Shown: piece by piece, positions 41,602 through 49,099 of the stretch | Numbering within the stretch: the first letter of the stretch is position 1 | How the letters are laid out: each line of letters begins with the position of its first letter | NCBI GenBank assembly: GCA_017549025.1 | Contig: JAFYWB010000002.1 | Location: 1 to 64,000, forward strand | Source of the DNA: Treponema sp. | Lineage (GTDB): Bacteria; Spirochaetota; Spirochaetia; Treponematales; Treponemataceae | DNA length: 64,000 bases | Direction: 5' to 3' | Position numbers and translations under genes: made by a program | The notes under the pieces: generated by a model | Database searches by the model: none | What the model was told of the DNA's origin: nothing | Seen by the model: only the letters and a program-made list of their open reading frames with translations

Positions 41602-44600
41602 GTGACTGGTGGGTTTAAGTGCAGGTATAGTATTTTTCTCTGGTGTTTTCTGTGGTGCGGGGCGTGGTGTCTTTTTGCAGATTCCAACACCGTCACTATA
41701 GAACGCGCTCGTAGCACCTCCTACTACACTGATGAGGCCACTGAAGATGAGATAATCGTTTTTAGTGGGGACGTGGTGATTTCCGTGGCTCAGGGAAAAA
41801 GCACCAGCCGCATTCAAGCTGACCAGGTGAACTTTAATCGTAGCCAAGGCTTGTTGTATGCTTCGGGTTCTGTTACCTTGGAGCGAAATACAGGTTCTGG
41901 AAATCCAGAAACCTTACACGCCGAAAGTCTCTTGTTTAATATAAACACAGAGGAAGGCATCTTCAATTCTGGTACGGTGATACAGTCTGATTCAGGGGCT
42001 TTAAAGCTGGACACTCAATCTCAAATGGTGGTTTCTGCAGAGCTTTTTGCCCGAGATGATTCTGGTGTCATTGCCTTCAAAAGTGGAAGCCTAACCTTTT
42101 GTGAGGATCCAGATCCCCACTGGAAGATAAACGCCTCTCGAATCTGGCTTTTGCCAGGCAACGAATTTGCCTTTGCCAACGCCTTGTTGTACGTGGGAAA
42201 GGTTCCCATCATGTATTTTCCCTTCTTTTATTATCCCAAGGACGAGTTGGTTTTCAATCCTGTCTTTGGATATGACCAGCGGAAGGGCTATTTTATCCAG
42301 ACTACCACTTATTTTATTGGTCGCAAGAAGCCCAGCGAAACAAAGACTGATGATTCTTTATTCAGTTTTTTGAACAATTCCACCCTGTACAAGCAGCGTC
42401 GTGAAGGCCTTGTTTTGCGGAATCTTGAGGAAACGGACACGGAAAAATATCCCCACACATTAAAGCTTTTGGCAGATTATTACACGAATCTTGGGGGATT
42501 GGTGGGAGTTGATGGAACCTTTACTCCAGAAAACAGCTCCATCTCAAAATTAGATTTTTCCTTGAATCTCGGCTTTAGCCGCAACTTGTATCCTGTTGGA
42601 AATGGAATAGGAATTTATGTTCCCTACGATGAGCTAGGGAAAACCTATTATAATTCCTCCTATTTTGCAGGACTTGCCCTGCCGTTTCGGTATCGTGGTC
42701 ATTTTTCCATGAACCTGACGAAGCCCTTTTCCCTGTCCATAGATCTTCCTTTGTATTCTGATCCCTTTTTTTATCAGGATTTTCTGGCAAGCAGAAAGGA
42801 AACCATGGACTGGTTTAATTTCCTCATGTCCAGCGGAATGGGAGAATCCACTGCAACAGGAAATTCCACAGGAGAGATCGGCTCCTTTTTGTGGAAGGTG
42901 ACGTCATCTATTTCTCCCACTATTCCAGCTGTACTCAAGCCTTATATTTCTTCCGTAAGCCTTTCTCCAGGATTTAACCTGAGCTTTTATTCCCTCACTG
43001 ATACGAGCGATATGACGGCAACAGAGGCAGCAGTCAGTCCCAACAGAAAAAGCTTTTATCCTGGCCTCATCAAACCATTTTTCTTTACAGCAAGTATTTC
43101 TGGCACCTTATTTGAATATCCCACTCCAGAAAAAGCTACTACCAGTAGCGGGCTTATAAAGCAGGTTTCTAAAAACGAGTTGAACGTACCAGATATTTTT
43201 CTTAGCCAAGAGGAAAAGGAGGAGCTTCTTGCAAAGGCTATTGAGGAAGAAAGTTCAACGGATGTTGGTGAAGCAAACACTGATGAAGCCAAGGAGGACT
43301 TGGAGGGGAAAATTTCTTCAGAGGAAATACAAGCCCCTTTGACAGAACCTGTTCCAACAGAATCTGCTTTACTAGAACTTTCACTGCCATTAATTTCTGT
43401 TTTAACACCATCTATCAAGTCTGTAGACAAGGACCTTCAGTACAAGCTGACCTATTCTGCCTCGACGAATTTTTCTTCGGAAATTGGCTATTCGGTGCCA
43501 CAAAAAACTGCAGATTTCCACTGGAGTGACATCAATTCTACCTTTGTCTATCTAACGGTACCAGCTCAACTTTCCAGTAACTTGAAATATGGTAATTCTT
43601 TGCTGGGAATCACCAATACCTTGAATTTTAATCCAGTATTCCAGCGGCATCCTGTGTACACGGATGAATCCAAGGTGCAAACCATCAAGCGAAATGACTA
43701 TAGTGCTCAAAAAATGGATTTAAGTAACAATAATGCTGTAACGCTATCTCCATTTGTATACAACTCGATTTTTTCTGGTACTAGCATTAGCTGGAATACA
43801 AATATCCGCATAATCCGTACCCAATTTATTGGAACAGCAGATGAGCCGCAATGGGAGTACCAGCTTCCAGAATGGGATGAAAATTCCATTGCTACTCACA
43901 ATCTCACCACAACTTTTAAAAGCCAGCTTGGAAAATTTTCCCAGCAGCTGAGCTACACTGCAATGTTACCCCCATTGCGAGAATCCCATTCAGGAACCAT
44001 CACCCTAGGATTTCCTCTTGTAACTACCAGCCTCAGTACTGGTATCCAACGGAGAAGCCTCTTGGACAAGGAGTGGACGTATCAGCCTATACAACAAAAC
44101 CTAAATCTTTCCCTGTTTGAAAGTAAGCTGGTGTTGAGTGAAAGCTATCAATACAATCTGGAGGATAGCTACCCCGAAAGCTTTTCCATGAAACTTTCGG
44201 GCTATGGATTTTCTGCAGCCTATGTTATGCAGTATATTTCTGGCTATGATTACGATACGCTTTTAGGATGGAAGCTCAAAAGTGAAAAGATTTTTCAGCC
44301 CTCCCATCTTGATGTAAGCTATACTTCTGGCTCCAGTAAAATACTCTATTTTTGGAAGAACAGGGTTTCCCTTTCTGGAAACCTTTCCGCCTCTATTAAG
44401 TTCGATTTTCTTCGGCCAACGAATAGTTACCTTATCTTTTCACCTTCCATCTCCTTTGCTGTCCATGAATTCCTTACCCTTACCCTTAAGGCGAACTCTC
44501 GCAATGACGTGATTTATCGATACATTCAGAAGGCAACGGATTTTGAGCCAAAAATTCCTGGAGAAGAAAATCTGTTCATCGATTTGTGGAATTCCTTTGC

Positions 44601-44850
44601 TTTCTGGGATGAAAACAAACGAAAGTCTTCTGGATTTAAGCTAAAATCCTTTGACATAGCTCTTTCACACCAGCTCCACGACTGGACTATGAGTTCCCAG
44701 TTCTCCATTTCTCCGAGAATTGTGACTGAAAATGGTAAGCGCTTCTACGATTTTAGTCCTTACTTTACCCTTTCCGTGGTTTGGAAACCCATGAATAGTA
44801 TGAAAACCACTATTGAAGACAAGTACGGAAGCATAACACTGAATCCATAG
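41602..44850 (+). CDS. LptD-like outer-membrane protein
   Basis: 1082 residues starting at GTG after a weak purine run. A signal sequence (hydrophobic residues about 10-27) precedes an OstA/LptA-like beta-jellyroll (IIVFSGDVVISVAQG, IQADQVNFNR, GLLYASGSVTL, about 45-170) and then a long beta-barrel region rich in alternating aromatic residues. IMYFPFFYYPKDELVFNPVFGYD near residue 205 (in part PFFYYPKDELVFNP) is typical of LptD. An acidic, low-complexity stretch lies around 530-590. LptD inserts lipopolysaccharide into the outer membrane, yet Treponema outer membranes lack classical LPS, so the cargo is probably another glycolipid. Order uvrA-lptD matches T. pallidum as I recall it. Confidence 0.85.
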   Translation: MTGGFKCRYSIFLWCFLWCGAWCLFADSNTVTIERARSTSYYTDEATEDEIIVFSGDVVISVAQGKSTSRIQADQVNFNRSQGLLYASGSVTLERNTGSGNPETLHAESLLFNINTEEGIFNSGTVIQSDSGALKLDTQSQMVVSAELFARDDSGVIAFKSGSLTFCEDPDPHWKINASRIWLLPGNEFAFANALLYVGKVPIMYFPFFYYPKDELVFNPVFGYDQRKGYFIQTTTYFIGRKKPSETKTDDSLFSFLNNSTLYKQRREGLVLRNLEETDTEKYPHTLKLLADYYTNLGGLVGVDGTFTPENSSISKLDFSLNLGFSRNLYPVGNGIGIYVPYDELGKTYYNSSYFAGLALPFRYRGHFSMNLTKPFSLSIDLPLYSDPFFYQDFLASRKETMDWFNFLMSSGMGESTATGNSTGEIGSFLWKVTSSISPTIPAVLKPYISSVSLSPGFNLSFYSLTDTSDMTATEAAVSPNRKSFYPGLIKPFFFTASISGTLFEYPTPEKATTSSGLIKQVSKNELNVPDIFLSQEEKEELLAKAIEEESSTDVGEANTDEAKEDLEGKISSEEIQAPLTEPVPTESALLELSLPLISVLTPSIKSVDKDLQYKLTYSASTNFSSEIGYSVPQKTADFHWSDINSTFVYLTVPAQLSSNLKYGNSLLGITNTLNFNPVFQRHPVYTDESKVQTIKRNDYSAQKMDLSNNNAVTLSPFVYNSIFSGTSISWNTNIRIIRTQFIGTADEPQWEYQLPEWDENSIATHNLTTTFKSQLGKFSQQLSYTAMLPPLRESHSGTITLGFPLVTTSLSTGIQRRSLLDKEWTYQPIQQNLNLSLFESKLVLSESYQYNLEDSYPESFSMKLSGYGFSAAYVMQYISGYDYDTLLGWKLKSEKIFQPSHLDVSYTSGSSKILYFWKNRVSLSGNLSASIKFDFLRPTNSYLIFSPSISFAVHEFLTLTLKANSRNDVIYRYIQKATDFEPKIPGEENLFIDLWNSFAFWDENKRKSSGFKLKSFDIALSHQLHDWTMSSQFSISPRIVTENGKRFYDFSPYFTLSVVWKPMNSMKTTIEDKYGSITLNP

Positions 44851-44926
44851 AAAAAAGCTCTGGTGACAATGAGTAAAACTTGACTTTATGAAATAGTTAG
44901 CGTACCTTAACTATAAGGAGATGAAA

Positions 44927-45100
44927 ATGATTAACTACGTAATTGGTTTTGGCGTTGCTGCCTTGGTGATATTTTTAGTGGTTCGTGGAATTAAACGGAG
45001 AAAATCTGGACAGGTAGGTGGTTGTGGCTGTGGATGCAGTAGCTGTAGTTCATTTAGCAGCTGCAGTTCTTGTAACACTTCTATACCAGATAAGGAATGA
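44927..45100 (+). CDS. Small Cys-rich single-span membrane protein (FeoB-associated type)
   Basis: 57 residues, below most gene-calling cutoffs. One N-terminal membrane helix (about 4-19) is followed by RGIKRRK and then a Gly/Ser/Cys-rich tail with nine... cysteine-spaced positions of the form CGCGC, SSC, SSC and SSC (cysteines at 33, 35, 37, 40, 46 and 49). This is the layout of the FeoB-associated Cys-rich membrane proteins, which accompany the ferrous-iron transporter. AAGGAG lies six bases before the ATG at 44927. No feoA or feoB is nearby, so here it is an orphan; metal binding by the tail is likely but the partner is unknown. Confidence 0.8.
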   Translation: MINYVIGFGVAALVIFLVVRGIKRRKSGQVGGCGCGCSSCSSFSSCSSCNTSIPDKE

Positions 45101-45114
45101 TTTGTAAAAATTAT

Positions 45115-45180
45115 AAAGTAAAAAAAATACAAAATTAGGTAAAAAAATTGCAAACCTCCTAAAAAAATCAGGTTTATAAT
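45115..45180 (+). promoter_or_regulatory. Shared GH98-locus regulatory element and promoter (locus A)
   Basis: Two 16-bp repeats, GTAAAAAAAATACAAA (45118-45133) and GTAAAAAAATTGCAAA (45139-45154), are spaced exactly 21 bp. A TATAAT lies at 45175-45180, with no recognisable -35 at 17 bp. The block 45115-45155 matches 55440-55480 (opposite strand) at 38 of 41 positions, and the distance to the -10 is the same in both loci. Repeats abutting a missing -35 suggest an activator. Confidence 0.8.
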
Positions 45181-45217
45181 TGAAGCTATGATTTTTTTAT
45201 ATTAAGGAGGAGTTGTT

Positions 45218-47278
45218 ATGATCCCTAAATTAAGGTGTTGTAACGAAGAATGGATACGGTATCAATCGCCACCATCAACAAAGAGAAAATTCTCTTTGTA
45301 CAAAGGGCTGTTTAGTAGTTTTCTCTGTCTTTTTGTTTTATTTTGCGTCTTAGCCATTTCTGGATGTTTTGGGCTTGTGGGAGGAGCGGAAATTGACGGT
45401 TTTGGAGGAAAATTTGAAGGTCCTTTGACAGCTACAAATACAGAACCTTTGTTGATTGTATCTGGATATGCAACCCATCTTAATGGCGTGTATGATCCTT
45501 CTAGACCTGATGATGTAAACTGGTGGGAGGGGTGGCAAAATATTGAGATGGTATGGAATTCAATTCCAGATTCCCTTAAGCCTTATTCTTGTTTTTCATT
45601 TCATACAAACTTTATTGTCGGATCTCGTAGAGGTACTTATGGGCCTTATGCTGGTGATGATGCCTTAAAAAGGTGGTTCGAAGACCAAATTAAAATTTGT
45701 CAACGTAATAAAATACCAGTAGTTCCTGTTGTTTGGTCTGCATGGCCCGATTGGTATGCTTTTAATGAAATCGATCCTAGTAATCAAGAATGGCGACAAT
45801 GGCTTGAGTACATGGTGAAAACCTATAGCTGCATAAAGGGGTTTGTCTCTACTGAAAATCATCATACTTCTGTAGCAAATAATGTTCCTCGATTTAATAG
45901 CTGGCTGGAGTTTTGTGACCAGTATGATTTGAAATTTATTATTGGTGATTCAGCAAATTCAATCTACAAATATACCTCTGATCCTACTTTTGTTGATGCT
46001 GTAAAAAAGTATGGAAAAGATCACCTCATTATGAATGTTAAGGATACAAAACCATTGCGTTGGGCAATTGGTTATTCCTATATGCAGGGATTGTGGTTGA
46101 ATGATTATAATTATGCTTATGGTGCTCTGATTGATACATGGACTTGGAACCTGAGAGGGCAGACAAAGCTTGGATCTACTGCAAATAGTCAGTCTGAATC
46201 AGTACGTCAGGCATTGATATATCCAGAAGGCTTGTTACATAACTATCTCATGACTCAATATATTAATGGGGCTACAATATTTAATTTTGAGATTCCGTGG
46301 CAAGTTTATGGTATCAAGGGTAAAACAAGCGAAGTTATGGCAAATGTTATTGCACCATTTTTCCAGTGGATGGTGGAAAATCCCGCTCCTTCTAAGGAAG
46401 AAATCCTAGAGATGACAAAATATGTTTTTCATGGGGATGGCATGGCTGAAGGAGCCAACAACTATGAAAAATTGTATCCAGATGGAATGTTGTTGGGACT
46501 TGTAAGGGAGTTGCATAAAACTGGCCGTTATGGACTTGTTCCCGGACTGTTACAAGAACTGGAACCTAATGGTGGTCTGAAAAAAGCTATAGATGAAGGA
46601 CAGATAGAAAAATTTGACGGAACACCTAACACAAATTCTAATAATCTGATTAGTCAGGATCTGTGGGAAGAAAAATATCCAGATAAGTCTTTGAATGCAA
46701 CACTTGATTCTGGCAAAACACCTGCATTTGTAGCTCATAGAAATACAGCAGGAACAGGTGAAAAGGATACTTGGTATTTGTATAACTATATTTTTAATGA
46801 TGCTGGAGCTTTTACTCCTGGTAATGAAACCTTACAGTATGCAAAGATTCCTTTAGGTGGTGCTCATAGTGGGAAGACACTTGAAATAGCTATGACTCCC
46901 CATACTGGTGTAATTGTAAAAGAGGTCGAAGAAGGCAAAATTGAAGTTTTCATGTCCAATTATCGTTTGAATAAAGATCATGTTATGGATGGTCCTCCAA
47001 ATGGAATTGTAGCAGGTGGAGTCTATATCGGTGGTTCTCCACTAGCTGCCTATACTTGGATTGAAGATAATATGACTTCTGGTGGCATTAATGTTCCTAC
47101 AAATATTTCTAAAGGTATACGGAATACTACCTTTACTTTTTCAGGAGTAGAGTATTTTTTCCCAAAAATAACTCAGAACCAGGAGAATAGTCCTAGTACC
47201 CTTAATCCTAATGCCAGTGATAAATCTATCACGGTAACAGGAAATGGCTGGATTAGATTTGAAGTATCATATCAATGA
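45218..47278 (+). CDS. Glycoside hydrolase family 98 lipoprotein (copy A), putative blood-group/Lewis endo-beta-galactosidase
   Basis: 686 residues. A long basic N-region, a hydrophobic core (about 31-48) and the lipobox AISGC (Cys50) predict a surface or periplasmic lipoprotein. The catalytic barrel contains NSIPDSLKPY, KGFVSTENHH, GALIDTWTW and GATIFNFEIPW. By alignment from memory with pneumococcal GH98, whose key residues are E158, D251 and E301, the counterparts are E213, D306 and E358; the first spacing (93) is identical. NPAPSKEE and, in the C-terminal GH98C domain, TPHTGVIVKE also match. GH98 enzymes cut the galactose linkage to release fucosylated A/B or Lewis-Y oligosaccharides. AAGGAGGAG precedes the ATG. 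An outer-membrane barrel gene follows 38 bp later. Substrate specificity is not decided by sequence. Confidence 0.9.
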   Translation: MIPKLRCCNEEWIRYQSPPSTKRKFSLYKGLFSSFLCLFVLFCVLAISGCFGLVGGAEIDGFGGKFEGPLTATNTEPLLIVSGYATHLNGVYDPSRPDDVNWWEGWQNIEMVWNSIPDSLKPYSCFSFHTNFIVGSRRGTYGPYAGDDALKRWFEDQIKICQRNKIPVVPVVWSAWPDWYAFNEIDPSNQEWRQWLEYMVKTYSCIKGFVSTENHHTSVANNVPRFNSWLEFCDQYDLKFIIGDSANSIYKYTSDPTFVDAVKKYGKDHLIMNVKDTKPLRWAIGYSYMQGLWLNDYNYAYGALIDTWTWNLRGQTKLGSTANSQSESVRQALIYPEGLLHNYLMTQYINGATIFNFEIPWQVYGIKGKTSEVMANVIAPFFQWMVENPAPSKEEILEMTKYVFHGDGMAEGANNYEKLYPDGMLLGLVRELHKTGRYGLVPGLLQELEPNGGLKKAIDEGQIEKFDGTPNTNSNNLISQDLWEEKYPDKSLNATLDSGKTPAFVAHRNTAGTGEKDTWYLYNYIFNDAGAFTPGNETLQYAKIPLGGAHSGKTLEIAMTPHTGVIVKEVEEGKIEVFMSNYRLNKDHVMDGPPNGIVAGGVYIGGSPLAAYTWIEDNMTSGGINVPTNISKGIRNTTFTFSGVEYFFPKITQNQENSPSTLNPNASDKSITVTGNGWIRFEVSYQ

Positions 47279-47316
47279 TAGAGTTTTATAAATAAGCGTG
47301 GAAAGGAGTTTTTTTT

Positions 47317-48582
47317 ATGAAAAAAATTTTTGTCGTAGTTAGTATGTTGGTTATAACTATTCCTCTATGGGCTCAATTTGTTATAAATAGTGCTGTTGGT
47401 GGTAGTACTGAAATTTATAGAGGAAATATTTCCCTCAGAGACGGAGAGTTTGTATCAGAATCTTATAATGGATTTACATCTCCAACTTTTTCAGATACTA
47501 ATTTTTCACTGGAATACAACTGGGAAGATACAGCTGGTTTCGTATTAAAATTGAATGCTCCAACAAACCTTAAAGACTGGGGGGATAAAAAAGTTTTTGA
47601 AGGAACCTATGGTTGGTTACAGTTTGGTGATAATGTTCGATTAGAAGCAGGACTTTTTGGTAGACGAAAAGTAAATAAGGTGAACAATGTTCTGGATGAA
47701 TGGAGTCTCGGGTATGTTACAGCTGGTGGTGAATTAATAGAAACTGATGTATTGTCCCATCTAGTTGTAGATGTATCTGTAGGTCCTGTTGCAATTGAAG
47801 TTGCTCCAGTTCAAGAACTTGGAATTGATTTTTTTAATGCTAATGAAGATTCTACAGGAACAAGTGCTTACACAAGAAAATTCCATGGTGCAGTACGGCT
47901 TTCTGGATCTATCTTGGATATGATTCAGCTGACAAGTGTATATTCACCTCAGTATAGTTGGAAATCAGAGTCACAAAAAGAACCTACAGATTTTCAACCA
48001 GATATAATATCCTTTGGTCATCGCTATGCCTTCTTTGTGGATACATCATTATTACAAAATTTTGATCTTATGCTTGGTTATAGTGGTGGTTTACAACAGG
48101 AAAGTAGAGATGGTGATTCTGCTTCAGTCAGCAATATTTCCAATGTGTACCATGGTATCGATTTACGGACTGGTATAAATTTACTGGATAAAATACGAGT
48201 AGAAAGTCATCATAATTTTACTTTGGGAAGCAATCTCAATGGTATTTATGAGGGAATGGTTTGGAAAGATGGAGTACGCCAGAAATCCTTTAGTACATGG
48301 AATAGTGTAGGAGTACGTTATCGAGTAATTGACAATATGGATTTTGATTTGATTGCATCCAATAAGTATCGTCTTGAATATAAAGATGATAGTGACCAAC
48401 TTTATGAAAATATTTTTCAAGTAAAGCCATCTGTAAAATACTTTTTCAATGAAAAGATTTTCGTAAAAGCAGGTGTTACATTAGAATATAAAGTGTCTCA
48501 GGACAACAAGGCAGGGATAAAGGGTACAAAATATGAAGACTTTATTCCATCAGTTCCTATTTCATTTTGTATAGGATTCTAG
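47317..48582 (+). CDS. Predicted outer-membrane beta-barrel protein (copy A), partner of GH98
   Basis: 421 residues with a signal peptide (KK start, cleavage near LWAQ, residue 20). The mature chain is a series of alternating short beta segments with aromatic girdles and ends in ...FCIGF, a terminal phenylalanine as recognised by the BAM machinery. It is paralogous to the protein at 53942-55375: compare AGLFGRRKVNKVNNVLDEWSLGYV with VGLFENRRLNRLNSVVDEW at the same relative place. AAAGGAG precedes the ATG. As the second gene of the GH98 unit it may form a pore for the released oligosaccharide. I know no named family for it. Confidence 0.75.
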   Translation: MKKIFVVVSMLVITIPLWAQFVINSAVGGSTEIYRGNISLRDGEFVSESYNGFTSPTFSDTNFSLEYNWEDTAGFVLKLNAPTNLKDWGDKKVFEGTYGWLQFGDNVRLEAGLFGRRKVNKVNNVLDEWSLGYVTAGGELIETDVLSHLVVDVSVGPVAIEVAPVQELGIDFFNANEDSTGTSAYTRKFHGAVRLSGSILDMIQLTSVYSPQYSWKSESQKEPTDFQPDIISFGHRYAFFVDTSLLQNFDLMLGYSGGLQQESRDGDSASVSNISNVYHGIDLRTGINLLDKIRVESHHNFTLGSNLNGIYEGMVWKDGVRQKSFSTWNSVGVRYRVIDNMDFDLIASNKYRLEYKDDSDQLYENIFQVKPSVKYFFNEKIFVKAGVTLEYKVSQDNKAGIKGTKYEDFIPSVPISFCIGF

Positions 48583-48614
48583 TCTTTGTCTGATTAAATA
48601 ATGTTAGAAAATAT

Positions 48615-48667
48615 AATCAGCAGGTATTCAGAAAAATAAACTTTCTAAATATCTGCTGATTTTTTTC
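48615..48667. terminator. Terminator between GH98 locus A and the ParB-like gene
   Basis: AATCAGCAG-G-TATT (48615-48628) pairs with AATA-T-CTGCTGATT, ending at about 48662, followed by a T-run on the plus strand. Confidence 0.8.
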
Positions 48668-48669
48668 CC

Positions 48670-49059
48670 CTATTCCTTGTGAAAAAGCCTTTGAAAAAAA
48701 GCCTTGATGGCATTCCAAATACGACGCCAAAAGCCTGGATTTTTAAGGCGTTCTAGTTGCTTGTAGCCTTCCAAAAGCTCAAATTCCGTAAAATTATTTC
48801 GCTGGGTATTTTCTTCCAGCTCCATTTCCAGCAAGGTTACAGGATCCTTGGTGTCCACCATCACTGCATCGATGGTGGTCCAACCAAGCTGTCGGGCTGA
48901 TTCCAGTCGCCGTTGTCCTGCAATAAGATGATAATCCTTTGTAAGGGTAATAGGATTCAAAAGACCGTACCGTCTGAGACTGTCCTTAAGGGGATCTAAG
49001 TCACCAAGATTCTTTCTCACCCGCTTGTTGGTCTTGATTTGGCTTATTTCAACCAGCAT
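48670..49059 (-). CDS. ParB/Sulfiredoxin N-terminal-domain protein
   Basis: 129 residues. The ParB-like nuclease/CTPase domain is recognisable by VEISQIKTNKRVRK, GLLNPITLT, HLIAGQRRLESARQLGW and ELEENTQRNNFTE, but the helix-turn-helix and the dimerisation domain of chromosomal ParB are absent. After about residue 100 the chain turns basic and aromatic (FWRRIWNAIKAFFQRLF), an amphipathic helix that could bind membrane. It lies 40 bp after the penicillin-binding-protein gene on the same strand. Function unknown; it is unlikely to be the chromosome-partition ParB. Confidence 0.8.
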   Translation of the reverse strand: MLVEISQIKTNKRVRKNLGDLDPLKDSLRRYGLLNPITLTKDYHLIAGQRRLESARQLGWTTIDAVMVDTKDPVTLLEMELEENTQRNNFTEFELLEGYKQLERLKNPGFWRRIWNAIKAFFQRLFHKE

Positions 49060-49099
49060 ATATGCTCCTTACAAAGTTTTTAGCTTGTGAATGCTTCCA

